A stretch of 64,000 nucleotides of DNA from Agromyces mariniharenae (GTDB lineage Bacteria; Actinomycetota; Actinomycetes; Actinomycetales; Microbacteriaceae), in NCBI RefSeq assembly GCF_008122505.1, contig NZ_VSSB01000001.1, forward strand, positions 356,891 through 420,890, given 5' to 3'. A program made the translations under genes and the position numbers. Below are positions 45,023 to 53,971 of this stretch, piece by piece. How positions within the stretch are numbered: the stretch's first letter is position 1; each line of letters starts with the position of its first letter. Below the pieces are notes generated by a model. The model searched no databases. It was not told the DNA's origin and saw only the letters and a list, made by a program, of their open reading frames with translations.

Positions 45023-45028
45023 TAAACT
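45023..45028 (+). promoter_or_regulatory. -10 box (TAAACT) for a leaderless gene
   Basis: TAAACT ends six bases before the ATG at 45035, with no ribosome site in between. The region is the 42-base gap between divergent genes, so there is little room for a leader. Confidence 0.55.
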
Positions 45029-45034
45029 AGCCTA

Positions 45035-45994
45035 ATGCCCTCGACGAGACCGCCCCGTGAGAGCCCGCCCGTCGCAGCATCCGCCCCCCGCGTCATCGCG
45101 GTCGTGCCCACCTTCCACCCCGACGACGGGGTCGTCGGCCGACTGCGCGACCTGACGCGTCAGGTCGACCGCGTCATCGTCGTCGACGACGGCTCCGGAC
45201 CGTCGGCCGACGCCGTGCTCGCCGACGCGGCGGAATCGGGCGTCGAGGTGCACCGGCTCGCACGCAACGCGGGCATCGCCGCGGCGCTCAACACCGGCGT
45301 GCGCGTCGCGCTCGACGACGGCGCCGACTACGTCGTGAACGTCGACCAGGACACCGACCTGCCCGAGGACTACGTCGCCATCGCGCTCGGCATCTTCGCG
45401 ACGGCCAACCCGGTCACCCGCCTCGGCATCGTCGCCGTCGACGCCGTGAACGGAGCCCCGGCCCTGCCCACGTGGGTGTCGCCCGAGGGCTTCGGGCTCG
45501 TGCCCGAGGCGATCCAGACCGGCTTCGTCATCAGCCGCGACTGCCTCGAGCACGGCGGACTGTTCGACGAGCGCCTCGTCATCGACTGCGTCGACACCGA
45601 GTACTGCCTGCGCGTGCGCGACCGCGGGTTCCGCATCGCCGTGGCGAAGGGCACCGACATCCGCCACTCGATCGGGCGTCGCGCCGAGCTCCGCCCGTTC
45701 GGCATCCCGATGCGCCACCGCGAGAGCGGCCGGATCGCGACGTACCAGTACCATTCGCCGTTCCGTCGGTACTACATCGCCCGCAACAACATCGACCTCA
45801 TCCTGCGCAACGTGCTGCGCCGCCCGCGATGGGTGGGCGCGGTGCTGCGCCGCGAGATGGGCGGCATGATCGTGTCGATGGTGAGCGGGCCGCAGCGCAT
45901 CGCCCAGGTGCTCGCGATCACCACCGGCACCGTGCACGGGCTCGTCCGGCGGCGCGGGATGATCCCCGGCTGGCTGAAGTCGCTCATCACCTGA
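45035..45994 (+). CDS. Rhamnosyltransferase-like glycosyltransferase family 2
   Basis: 319 aa. VIAVVPTFHPDDGVVGRL, VIVVDDGSGPSADAV, LARNAGIAAALNTGVR, NVDQDTDLPEDY (metal site DxD) and FDERLVIDCVDTEYCLRVR, the signature of RfbF-type rhamnosyltransferases. Consistent with the rhamnose genes nearby. ATG 45035 follows a -10 box directly (leaderless). It converges with the next gene; the two stop ends overlap by 8 bases. Confidence 0.9.
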   Translation: MPSTRPPRESPPVAASAPRVIAVVPTFHPDDGVVGRLRDLTRQVDRVIVVDDGSGPSADAVLADAAESGVEVHRLARNAGIAAALNTGVRVALDDGADYVVNVDQDTDLPEDYVAIALGIFATANPVTRLGIVAVDAVNGAPALPTWVSPEGFGLVPEAIQTGFVISRDCLEHGGLFDERLVIDCVDTEYCLRVRDRGFRIAVAKGTDIRHSIGRRAELRPFGIPMRHRESGRIATYQYHSPFRRYYIARNNIDLILRNVLRRPRWVGAVLRREMGGMIVSMVSGPQRIAQVLAITTGTVHGLVRRRGMIPGWLKSLIT

Positions 45995-47024
45995 CCCCGC
46001 GCCGCTGCCTCGCCTCCCACGACCGCCGCGCGACGCCCGCGGCGTCGCCGAGGTCGATGCGCCCGCCGCGCCGGAGGCCCGCCCAGCGTGCGAGGTGATA
46101 GGCCGGATTGACCACGAGCCACTTCGCCCGGTCTGCCATCCGGTAGTCGGGATCGCGCAGGATCCGGCCGGTGTCGACGAGCGCTCCCCGGCCGGCCCGG
46201 AGCAGCGCGCCGATCCGCGAGTAGCTCGGGACGTCGTGGCCGATGCGGCGCAGGCTCACGGTCTCGTCGAACATGCGCCCCGCGTACTCGCGGATCCCGA
46301 CCTCGTTCGAGTGACGCACCGAGCCGGCCGGCGCGTACGCCTTCCGGTACCCGGCCTCGAGCACGTCGCGGGCGAAGAGCAGGTCCTCGGAGTACGGCAC
46401 GTCGCGGTAGGGGATGGTCCGCAGGAGGAAGTCGCGGCGAGCCGCCGAGTTGACGTCGGAGTAGAAGCCGACGGCGTCGGCGTCCGCGCCGTCCAGCCCG
46501 GTCCGATCGACGATCGTCGGCTCGTCCGCTGATCCGAGTCCGTCGAACACTCGCTCGATGTCGTACTTGAGCAGCGGGACAGCGGTGTTCCGCGGAACCT
46601 GTCGGCCGACGACCGCCTCCACGCCCGCCTCGTCGAGCGGCGACACGAGTTCGCCGAGCCACGCATCGTGGGCGGGGGTGGCATCCTGCGTGAGGAATGC
46701 GACGACCCGCCCGCGGGCGAGCCGCGCACCCAGGTTCCTCGTCCGTCCGTGCCCGAATTCGGCGTTCGGGATCTCGTGCAGGCGGACATCCGGCCGGTCC
46801 CGCACGATCCGGAGCGTGGCATCCGTCGAGCCGGAGTCGATGACGAGCGTCTCGATGCGGCCCGCGAACCGCTGCCCGGCCACCGCGTCGAGCACCTCGG
46901 CGAGGAATCGCTCGCCGTTCAGGGTCGGGATGACCACCGTCACGTCCACCGACAGGGGCTGGGCACCGCCGCTCCCGTCAGGAGCCGGGACGTCACCCGC
47001 ACCCCGCGGGGACGACGCGCTCAT
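45987..47024 (-). CDS. Rhamnosyltransferase-like glycosyltransferase family 2
   Basis: 345 aa. DVTVVIPTLNGERFLAEVLDAV, VIDSGSTDATLRIV, FGHGRTRNLGARLARG, FLTQDATPAHDAWL and DRTGLDGADADAVGFYSDVNSA, then YSEDLLFARDVLEAGY. This is the long GT2 type found with rhamnose-rich polymers. ATG 47022-47024 overlaps the stop of the WsaF-like gene (ATGA). It is the last of a three-gene minus-strand operon (aminotransferase, WsaF-like, this gene). Confidence 0.88.
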   Translation of the reverse strand: MSASSPRGAGDVPAPDGSGGAQPLSVDVTVVIPTLNGERFLAEVLDAVAGQRFAGRIETLVIDSGSTDATLRIVRDRPDVRLHEIPNAEFGHGRTRNLGARLARGRVVAFLTQDATPAHDAWLGELVSPLDEAGVEAVVGRQVPRNTAVPLLKYDIERVFDGLGSADEPTIVDRTGLDGADADAVGFYSDVNSAARRDFLLRTIPYRDVPYSEDLLFARDVLEAGYRKAYAPAGSVRHSNEVGIREYAGRMFDETVSLRRIGHDVPSYSRIGALLRAGRGALVDTGRILRDPDYRMADRAKWLVVNPAYHLARWAGLRRGGRIDLGDAAGVARRSWEARQRRGVR

Positions 47025-48265
47025 CGGGCGGCTCGCATCGCGCGATCGAAGGCGGCGACGAACTCCTCGCCGGGGTCGGCCCAGTCCGTGTCGGCGACCG
47101 ATCTCGCGATGGCGGCCGCGTGCGCGTCCTGGTCGGGCCTGTCGAGCACCGCGATCATGCGATCGGCGAGCGCGCCCGGCGACATCGGCGCGAACTCGAT
47201 GTGCGGGCTGTCGAGCACGCCGCGCGTGTTGGGCGCGTCGTTCACGATCGGCACGACGCCGGCGCCCATCACCTCGATCGGCAGCAGCGACATGTTCGTG
47301 AGCGAGAGGATGAGGCCGGCGGCGCAGCGATTGTAGATGTCGTTGAGCGCGGAGATGTCGACCGCGGAGTGGTTGACGTACGGGAAGGGCACGTCGTAGC
47401 CGGACATGTCCCACCCGACGAGGTTGACGACGACGTCGGGCCGTCGCCGGTGCAGTTCGCGCAGCGCGAGGAGCCCGAACTCGGTGGCACGGCGGGGCGT
47501 CGGCGGGCGGGCGTAGAACAGCACCTCGTTCCGCGGCGCGGTGTTCTCGTAGCGGTAGCGCGTGGTGTCGACCGCGTAGTCGTACGCGTCGCCGCTCATC
47601 CCGTACTCGGTGGCCAGCTTCGCGGCGAGCCAGCGGCCCGCCGAGAAGCCGTGGAAGCCGAGCCGGTAGCTGTTCTCGGCCGCGGCGTGGTCGCTGCCCG
47701 CCGGGAAGAACGCCGGCTCGAAGTCCTGCGTGAAGTAGAACCGCTTCGCGTCGCCGCCGTGGCGGTACGCCGCGTAGGTCGTCTCCCAGTCGCAGGCGAT
47801 CACGGCGTCGAACTCCCCGTCCAGGCCCGTGCCGGGGTCGTAGACGCGGAACTCGCCGCGGATCTCGGGGTAGGCGCTCGTCGCCGCCATCATGCGCCGC
47901 ACGCCGTCGACCGTGGCGCGGGGGTAGCGCGCGGGCGCATAGAGGAAGACCGTCGTCGGATTCCCCGCCAGCTCGAGGAAGCTCATGAACCGGAACGCGT
48001 TCTGGTGGCCGCCGCTCGTGCGTCCGGGCGGGGTGATGAGCCAGGCGACCCGATACCCGGTCGGCGGCCGCTCCACCGGGCGCGCGTTGAAGGCGCGCGG
48101 GGTCGACCAGTCGACGGCGACGAGGTCGTCGGCGTAGACCGATGCGAGCGGCTCCGGCCGGAACGCGTCGAGCCGGTTGGCGAGCCACTTTGCGCCGCGC
48201 CACGCGGTGGATCGGATCCCCCCGTCGCGCAGGCTCGCCACAGCACTCGAGAGTCGTCCGTTCAT
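47021..48265 (-). CDS. WsaF-like (rhamnosyltransferase) GT-B glycosyltransferase
   Basis: 414 aa. Segments VAWLITPPGRTSGGHQNAFRF, KRFYFTQDFEPAFFPAGSD, NEVLFYARPPTPRRATEFGL and LILSLTNMSLLPIEVMGAGV match the WsaF group, known from an S-layer rhamnan where it makes a beta-1,2 rhamnose linkage. The fold is GT-B. It implies a rhamnan-like backbone in this locus. ATG 48263-48265 overlaps the aminotransferase stop (ATGA). Confidence 0.87.
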   Translation of the reverse strand: MNGRLSSAVASLRDGGIRSTAWRGAKWLANRLDAFRPEPLASVYADDLVAVDWSTPRAFNARPVERPPTGYRVAWLITPPGRTSGGHQNAFRFMSFLELAGNPTTVFLYAPARYPRATVDGVRRMMAATSAYPEIRGEFRVYDPGTGLDGEFDAVIACDWETTYAAYRHGGDAKRFYFTQDFEPAFFPAGSDHAAAENSYRLGFHGFSAGRWLAAKLATEYGMSGDAYDYAVDTTRYRYENTAPRNEVLFYARPPTPRRATEFGLLALRELHRRRPDVVVNLVGWDMSGYDVPFPYVNHSAVDISALNDIYNRCAAGLILSLTNMSLLPIEVMGAGVVPIVNDAPNTRGVLDSPHIEFAPMSPGALADRMIAVLDRPDQDAHAAAIARSVADTDWADPGEEFVAAFDRAMRAAR

Positions 48266-49416
48266 CGCTCCGCTTCCCCTGGTCGCCACGCCGTGACCGC
48301 GTCGATCACGCGATCCACCTGACCGGTCGTCATTCCCGCCCACAGCGGCAGCCGCACGAGCCTGCGCGAGAATTCCTCGCTCCGCACGAGTTCTCGCAGC
48401 GGCCGCCCGTAGCGGCGCCCGGCCGGGCTGGAGTCGAGCGGCACGTAGTGGAATGCCGCGACGATGCCCTGCGCGGCGAGCGTGGCGATGAAGTCGGCCT
48501 GGTCGTGCCGGCTCGGGAGCAGCACGAAGAACAGGTGCGCGGCGTGGATGCCGCCCGGCGGCCGCATCAGCGTGGCGCCGACCAGGTCGGCCCACTCGCC
48601 GAGCTCTGCGGCGTAGCGGTCCCACACGGCGTGCCGCGAGGCCTGGATCTCGTCGAACGCCGCCAGCTGCGCGTCGAGCACCGCCGCATTGAGCTCGCTG
48701 GGCAGGTAGCTCGAGCCCCAGTCCACCCACGTGTACCGGTCGACGGCTCCGCGCAGGAACTGCGAGCGGTTGGTGCCCTTCTCCCGGATGATCTCCGCTC
48801 GGAGCCGGTGATGCGCGTCGTTGAGGACGAGCGCACCGCCCTCGCCGGCATGGACGTTCTTGGTGTCGTGGAAGCTCTGCACCCCGAACGTGCCGATCCG
48901 ACCCAGCACGCCCCACTGCGAGCGGACGCCCAGCCCGTGCGCGTTGTCCTCGATCACCGGAAGGCCCCCCGCGTCCGCGGCGATCGACCCGATGGCCGCC
49001 ATGTCGACCGGCGTGCCGCCGTAGTGCATGACGGAGATCGCCCGGGTCCTCGGCGAGACCGCCTCGGCGACCTGATCGGGGTCGACGTTGCCGGTGGACG
49101 CGTCGATGTCCACGAAGACGATGGTCGCGCCGGTCGCCGCGATCGCCGTGGCAGCCGACGAGAAGGTGAAGCTCGACAGCACCACCTCGTCGCCGGGTCC
49201 CAGTTCGAGCAGCCGGCTCGCCATCTCGAGCGCGTGCGTGCCGGACGTCGTCAGCAGCACCTCGCCGCCATCGAGGATCGTGCTCAGTCGATCGCTCGCC
49301 GAGCGGGTGAACGGGCCGTCGCCGTGGGCATGGTCGGAGCCCAGCACCGCCGTGAGGCGCTCCAGCGACGCCGGCGCGAGGAACGGACGGGAGAACGGGA
49401 TGAGCTCTGGCTGCAC
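48262..49416 (-). CDS. dTDP-4-amino-4,6-dideoxy-sugar transaminase-like (WecE/RffA family)
   Basis: 384 aa. PLP enzyme with LLTTSGTHALEMASRLL, VVLSSFTFSSAATAI, VIEDNAHGLG and Schiff-base Lys186 in SFHDTKNVHAGEGG. WecE-type enzymes aminate dTDP-4-keto-6-deoxyglucose, which RfbB supplies here, giving a 4-amino-6-deoxy sugar. It is the third DegT-family gene in the window and clearly distinct from the other two. Start is GTG 49414-49416 with GGGGGAG seven bases upstream. Confidence 0.88.
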   Translation of the reverse strand: MQPELIPFSRPFLAPASLERLTAVLGSDHAHGDGPFTRSASDRLSTILDGGEVLLTTSGTHALEMASRLLELGPGDEVVLSSFTFSSAATAIAATGATIVFVDIDASTGNVDPDQVAEAVSPRTRAISVMHYGGTPVDMAAIGSIAADAGGLPVIEDNAHGLGVRSQWGVLGRIGTFGVQSFHDTKNVHAGEGGALVLNDAHHRLRAEIIREKGTNRSQFLRGAVDRYTWVDWGSSYLPSELNAAVLDAQLAAFDEIQASRHAVWDRYAAELGEWADLVGATLMRPPGGIHAAHLFFVLLPSRHDQADFIATLAAQGIVAAFHYVPLDSSPAGRRYGRPLRELVRSEEFSRRLVRLPLWAGMTTGQVDRVIDAVTAWRPGEAER

Positions 49417-49454
49417 CTCGCGACTCCCCCGTCCGGACCGGCTCCGCGCCGGTG

Positions 49455-49486
49455 ACTCCACGGAGTGTATCGGAGGATCGCCTCCG
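49455..49486. promoter_or_regulatory. Two adjacent dyads in the divergent region upstream of the aminotransferase
   Basis: ACTCC-AC-GGAGT (49455-49466) and CGGAGG-ATCG-CCTCCG (49471-49486) lie back to back in the 174-base gap between divergent genes, so neither is placed as a terminator. They could be operator half-sites for the minus-strand operon. The binding protein is unknown. Confidence 0.35.
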
Positions 49487-49590
49487 TTTGGTGTCGTGGG
49501 GTCTCGTGTCCTTCGGAGTCCCCCGGAAGCGGGACGCGGAGCGGCTAGGGTGGGCAGGTCACCGACCGACGTCGGTGCGGAAGGAGCAGC

Positions 49591-50733
49591 GTGACGACCA
49601 CCCTGCGCGTCATCCTCGACCAGATCGTGGCTCCGGTCCCCGGGCCGATCGGCCGGTACACCCGCGACCTCGGACGCGCGATCGTGGCCACCGCGCCGCG
49701 CGGCTGCGAGGTCGAGGCGATCGTGTCGTCGTCGCTCCCCGAGGACTACGATCGGGTGCTCGCCGAGGTGCCCGGGCTCGCCGGCCTCTACAAGACGTCG
49801 CTCGCCCGCCGCGAGCTCGCGGCTGCCTGGCAGCTCGGCATCACGACCTCGCCAGGCAGCGGCATGATCCACGGCACGAGCCTCTTCGCGCCGCTGCGCA
49901 AGCACGACCGCACGACGGGCGGCAACCAGGTCGTGGTGACCGTGCACGACGTGCTCGCGTGGACCCACCCCGAAGCGGTCAGCGCGGCATCCGTCGCCTG
50001 GCAGAAGGGCATGATGAAGCGCGCCCGCAGGCACGCCGACGCGATCGTCGTGCCCACGCACGCGCTGGCCGAGCGCCTCGAGCAGGTCGCCGACCTCGGC
50101 GACCGGGTGCGCGTGGTCGGCACCGCGCCGCGATCTGGCCTCGTGATCGGGCCCGACGCCGAGCAGCGTGCGGCGCGCCTCGGGCTCCCGCGGGAGTACA
50201 TCGCGGTGCCGGGCACCCTCGAGCCCCGCAAGGGCCTCGTCGACGTGTTCACGGCGCTCGGACGCCGCGGCGTGCCCGACGTCCCCGTCGTGGTGCTCGG
50301 CCCCGAGTCCTGGGGCGACCAGCACGTGGCGGAGGTCGCCGAGGAGCTGGGCGTCGCGGCGTCCCGCATCCGGCACCTCGACGACCTCGACGCGGCCGAC
50401 CTCGCGGTCGTGCTGCGCGGCTCCATGGCGTACGTCGCTCCGAGCCACGACGAGGGCTCGGGCACGGGGCTCATCGAGGCGTTCAGCCTCGGCGTCCCGG
50501 TGATCCACTCCGACGCGCCCGCGTACGTCGAGGTGTCGGCCGGCGCCGGACTCGGCGTGCCCGTCGGCATGGCCGACCACGGCTACGCCGACCGGCTCGC
50601 GGCGGCGATCACGTCGGTCGTCTCCGATCGCGGCCTCGCCGAACGGCTCGCGATCTCGGGCCACGACCGCAGCCGGGCGTTCACCTGGCGCGACGCCGGC
50701 GAGCGGGTCTGGCAGCTGCACGCCGACCTCTGA
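49591..50733 (+). CDS. Glycosyltransferase family 4 (GT-B)
   Basis: 380 aa. PVPGPIGRYTRDLGRAI acceptor side, VVVTVHDVLAWTHPEAV, ADAIVVPTHALAERLEQV, VPGTLEPRKGLVDV, and donor-site PSHDEGSGTGLIEAFSLGVP. Close in plan to the GT at 16454. The start is GTG 49591, six bases after AAGGAG; a TAGGGT -10 is at 49546-49551. It is convergent with the LCP gene. Confidence 0.9.
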   Translation: MTTTLRVILDQIVAPVPGPIGRYTRDLGRAIVATAPRGCEVEAIVSSSLPEDYDRVLAEVPGLAGLYKTSLARRELAAAWQLGITTSPGSGMIHGTSLFAPLRKHDRTTGGNQVVVTVHDVLAWTHPEAVSAASVAWQKGMMKRARRHADAIVVPTHALAERLEQVADLGDRVRVVGTAPRSGLVIGPDAEQRAARLGLPREYIAVPGTLEPRKGLVDVFTALGRRGVPDVPVVVLGPESWGDQHVAEVAEELGVAASRIRHLDDLDAADLAVVLRGSMAYVAPSHDEGSGTGLIEAFSLGVPVIHSDAPAYVEVSAGAGLGVPVGMADHGYADRLAAAITSVVSDRGLAERLAISGHDRSRAFTWRDAGERVWQLHADL

Positions 50734-50797
50734 CACCGCGACGGCCGGCGCCCACGGCCGAACAGCCGCGCACGGCCGCGCAGGCCGCCCGGCGACG

Positions 50798-52162
50798 CTA
50801 TCCCGCCGGCTCCTCGGTCTCGGGCGGGAACACGGCCTGCTGCACGAGCTGGCGGATGTAGTCGTAGTCGGGATCCTCGGGATCCACGCCGTTCTCGGGC
50901 ACGAGCGGGACGTCGACGATCGGCAGCTCCTTCGTCTTCGACGCGAGGTCGACGAAGTACCCGAGCATGCCCTGCGGCACGTCGGTCTTCACGACCTGGG
51001 AGCCGGCCGCGGCGATCTCCTGGAACTTCGACAGCACGTTCGCCGGGTTGAACTGGGCGAGCACCGCCTCCTGCAGCTGCAGCTGCCGCGCCATGCGGTC
51101 GTAGTCGCTCGTGCCGTGACGCGAGCGGGCGTACCAGAGCGCGTGGTAGCCGTCGAGGTGCTGCTCGCCCGCGGGGATCCACTCCGCGACGGTCGTGAAG
51201 GTCTCGTCGGCGTGGATGGGCACGTCCTCGGGCACGTTGATCGTCACGCCGCCGAGGGCGTCGATGAGCTGCTGGAAGCCGGCCATGTCGATGAGGACGT
51301 AGTACTGGATCGGCAGCCCGGTGATGCCCTCCGCGGCATCCCGCATCGCCTCGATGCCGGGCTCGGAGCCCTCGGCCACGGCGTTGGGGTACATCTCGGG
51401 GCTCTTCAGCTCGACCTCGGTGTAGATCGAGTTGAGCATGCAGACGTCGACCTCGCAGCCGTCGATCGAGCCGTAGCCCTCGGGGTAGACCGCCTTGAGC
51501 GGCGAGTCGTCGTCGAACGGCACGTCGACCATGTTGCGGGGCAGGCCGATGGTCACGGCCTGGCCGGTCTCGGCGTCGATGCTGACGACGCGGATGCTGT
51601 CGGGGCGCAGGCCGTCGCGGTCGGGCCCCGCGTCCCCGCCGAGCAGCAGCACGTTGTACCGGCCGTCGATGGGCGGCTCGCTCGGGCCTGCGACGAACAC
51701 CGACGAGAGGAAGCCGCTCGCGGTCGTCGCGAGGTAGGCGCCGTACGCCGCCGTGCCCGAGACGAGCACCATGAGCACGACCGAGAGGGCCGCGACCCCG
51801 GCGCGAGCCGAGGGGGCGGTCTTCACGAACTTCACGAGGCGCAGCGTGTCGAAGGTCAGGATCGCCCAGAGCACGGCGTAGAACGCGAGCACGCCGGCCA
51901 CGACCCAGAGCGAGATCGTCGTCGAGAAGACCGTGTAGATCACGGCGGGCCAGAAGATCCAGACCACGAGGGCCACGAGCGCGAGGAACCACAGCGCGAG
52001 CGTCGCGCCGAGGCCGAACCGGCCCAGCTTCCGGTCGCCCGCGAGCACCTGGGCGGAGCCCGGGATCAGCACGTTGAGCACGACGAGCCACCACGCGCGG
52101 CGGGTCATGACCGTGCGCGACCCCAGGTCGGGGTAGCGGATCGGGCTGGCGGCGAGGCTCAT
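50798..52162 (-). CDS. LytR-CpsA-Psr (LCP) ligase with multi-span N-terminus
   Basis: 454 aa. The LCP domain spans about residues 165-335: [28 protein letters not shown] (Arg/Asp of the pyrophosphate site), [31 protein letters not shown] and [23 protein letters not shown] enzymes transfer lipid-linked glycans to peptidoglycan (or arabinogalactan-like acceptors). Unusually, four hydrophobic segments (about 23-50, 55-80, 85-105, 120-145) precede the domain instead of the usual one. It sits at the right end of the glycan locus, a fitting final step. ATG 52160-52162 overlaps the purE stop (ATGA). Confidence 0.92.
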   Translation of the reverse strand: MSLAASPIRYPDLGSRTVMTRRAWWLVVLNVLIPGSAQVLAGDRKLGRFGLGATLALWFLALVALVVWIFWPAVIYTVFSTTISLWVVAGVLAFYAVLWAILTFDTLRLVKFVKTAPSARAGVAALSVVLMVLVSGTAAYGAYLATTASGFLSSVFVAGPSEPPIDGRYNVLLLGGDAGPDRDGLRPDSIRVVSIDAETGQAVTIGLPRNMVDVPFDDDSPLKAVYPEGYGSIDGCEVDVCMLNSIYTEVELKSPEMYPNAVAEGSEPGIEAMRDAAEGITGLPIQYYVLIDMAGFQQLIDALGGVTINVPEDVPIHADETFTTVAEWIPAGEQHLDGYHALWYARSRHGTSDYDRMARQLQLQEAVLAQFNPANVLSKFQEIAAAGSQVVKTDVPQGMLGYFVDLASKTKELPIVDVPLVPENGVDPEDPDYDYIRQLVQQAVFPPETEEPAG

Positions 52163-52662
52163 CGGGTGGACTTCAGCCGTTCGTTCTTCTCCTCGACCAG
52201 GGCGGCGAGGGCGGTGGCGTAGTCGGCGAGCGCGGTGCTGAGCGCGGCATCCGACGTCGCGAGGATCTTGACGGCGACGAGCCCGGCGTTGCGGGCGCCG
52301 CCGATCGAGACGGTGGCGACGGGCACGCCGGCGGGCATCTGCACGATCGACAGCAGCGAGTCGAGCCCGTCGAGGCGCGACAGCGGCACGGGCACGCCCA
52401 CGACGGGCAGCGTGGTGACCGAGGCGAGCATGCCCGGCAGGTGCGCCGCTCCCCCGGCACCCGCGATGATCACCTTGAGGCCGCGCCCGGCGGCCTCCTT
52501 GCCGTATGCGATCATCTTCTCGGGCGTGCGGTGCGCGGAGACGACCTCCACCTCGTGCGCGACGCCGAACTCGTCGAGCAGTTCGGATGCCTCGCGCATC
52601 ACGTTCCAGTCGGAGTCGGAGCCCATCACGACGCCCACGAGCGGGGTGGTTGCTGCAGTCAC
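52159..52662 (-). CDS. purE: N5-carboxyaminoimidazole ribonucleotide mutase
   Basis: 167 aa. [17 protein letters not shown] (9-25), [12 protein letters not shown] with the catalytic His, [14 protein letters not shown], and [17 protein letters not shown] are class I PurE signatures. It converts N5-CAIR to CAIR in purine synthesis. GTG 52660-52662 lies six bases after a TAGGAT -10 box, so it is probably leaderless. The overlap with the LCP gene ties wall assembly to a purine gene, as is common in related genomes. Confidence 0.96.
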   Translation of the reverse strand: MTAATTPLVGVVMGSDSDWNVMREASELLDEFGVAHEVEVVSAHRTPEKMIAYGKEAAGRGLKVIIAGAGGAAHLPGMLASVTTLPVVGVPVPLSRLDGLDSLLSIVQMPAGVPVATVSIGGARNAGLVAVKILATSDAALSTALADYATALAALVEEKNERLKSTR

Positions 52663-52668
52663 CCGAGA

Positions 52669-52674
52669 ATCCTA
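52669..52674 (-). promoter_or_regulatory. -10 box (TAGGAT) for leaderless purE
   Basis: On the minus strand TAGGAT ends six bases before the GTG start codon of purE, leaving no room for a ribosome site. It would also drive the LCP gene by read-through. Confidence 0.55.
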
Positions 52675-52750
52675 AGGCGGCGTGCTGTGAGATGCCCGGA
52701 GGGCGCGCAGGGCTGCAGCGGCGTCGGAGTCGCGGCCGGGCCGGGTCGCG

Positions 52751-53881
52751 TCAGTCCTGGAAGACGGCGGCGGCCGCGCGCGCCTCGTACACGACGTCGT
52801 CGAGGTCGGCCCCGATCGCCGTGACGTGCCCGACCTTCCGGCCGGGGCGCGGCGCCTTGCCGTAGTTGTGCAGCTTCACGGTCGGATGCCCCGACAGCGC
52901 CTCCGCGTAGCGATCGGCGAGCGAGCCCTCGGCCGGACCGCCGAGCACGTTCACCATGACGCTCCACGTCTCGTGGCTGCCCGTGCCGCCGAGCGGCAGG
53001 TCGAGGACGGCCCGGAGGTGCTGCTCGAACTGCCCGGTCGTGGAGCCGTCCATCGACCAGTGCCCGCTGTTGTGCGGGCGCATGGCGAGCTCGTTCACGA
53101 GCACGCGGTCGTCGGTCGTCTCGAAGAGCTCCACGGCGAGCACGCCCGTGACGCCCAGGCCCTCGGCGATCGTGATGGCCACGTCGGCGGCGACGTCGGC
53201 GAGGCGCCCGGCCGAGCGCGGTGCGGGCGCGATGACCTCGCTGCACACCCCGCCGACCTGCACGGTCTCGACGAGCGGCCAGGCCGCGACCTCGCCCGAT
53301 GGGCGGCGCGCCACGAGCTGGGCGAGCTCCCGACGGAAGTCGACGACCTCCTCGGCGAGGAGCGCGCCGCCGCGGCCGTCCTCGGCGACGGTGGCGAACC
53401 ACTCGGCGACCTCGGCGGCCGAGCGCACGACGCGCACGCCCTTGCCGTCGTAGCCGCCGCGCGGCGTCTTCACGACCGCGGAGCCGCCGTGGTCGGCGAT
53501 GAAGTCGTCGAGCTCGGCCGTCGTCGTGACGCGGGCCCAGTCGGGCACGGGGAGGCCGAGCTCGGAGAGTCGCGCGCGCATGAGGAGCTTGTCCTGCGCG
53601 AACCGCAGGGCGTCGGGTCCGGGGTGCACGGGGATGCCCTCGTCGACGAGCAGGTGCAGCACGTCCTGCGGCACGTGCTCGTGGTCGAACGTCACGACGT
53701 CGACCTCGCGCGCGAACGCGAGCACGGTCTCGGCGTCGGTGTAGTCGCCGACGCTGTCGGCCGCGAGTGCCGCCGACATGCCCTCCGCCTCGGCCAGCAC
53801 GCGCAACTCGACGCCGAGTTCGATCGCCGCGGGAATCATCATCCGGGCGAGCTGCCCGCCGCCGATCACTCCGACCCGCAC
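52751..53881 (-). CDS. purK: N5-carboxyaminoimidazole ribonucleotide synthase
   Basis: 376 aa. ATP-grasp enzyme: VGVIGGGQLARMMIPAAIELG, VDVVTFDHEHVP, RFAQDKLLMR, VVKTPRGGYDGKGVRV, NELAMRPHNSGHWSMDG and a C-terminal VKLHNYGKAPRPGRKVGHVT. It makes N5-CAIR from AIR, ATP and bicarbonate, the substrate of PurE. GTG 53879-53881 with GGAG nine bases upstream gives the usual MRVGVIGGGQ start; ATG 53896 is an alternative. purE follows on the same strand after an 88-base gap with its own promoter. Confidence 0.94.
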   Translation of the reverse strand: MRVGVIGGGQLARMMIPAAIELGVELRVLAEAEGMSAALAADSVGDYTDAETVLAFAREVDVVTFDHEHVPQDVLHLLVDEGIPVHPGPDALRFAQDKLLMRARLSELGLPVPDWARVTTTAELDDFIADHGGSAVVKTPRGGYDGKGVRVVRSAAEVAEWFATVAEDGRGGALLAEEVVDFRRELAQLVARRPSGEVAAWPLVETVQVGGVCSEVIAPAPRSAGRLADVAADVAITIAEGLGVTGVLAVELFETTDDRVLVNELAMRPHNSGHWSMDGSTTGQFEQHLRAVLDLPLGGTGSHETWSVMVNVLGGPAEGSLADRYAEALSGHPTVKLHNYGKAPRPGRKVGHVTAIGADLDDVVYEARAAAAVFQD

Positions 53882-53959
53882 TCGTGCACACTCCATTCGC
53901 GTCGGCCGAGACGGCGCCCGGTGCGGCGCCCCGTTCAGTCTAGGCCGACCCCGACGGCA

Positions 53960-53965
53960 TAGGAT
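53960..53965 (+). promoter_or_regulatory. -10 box (TAGGAT) for a leaderless gene
   Basis: TAGGAT ends six bases before GTG 53972. The GTG at 53966 touches the box and so cannot be the start if this is the promoter. Confidence 0.55.
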
Positions 53966-53971
53966 GTGCCG

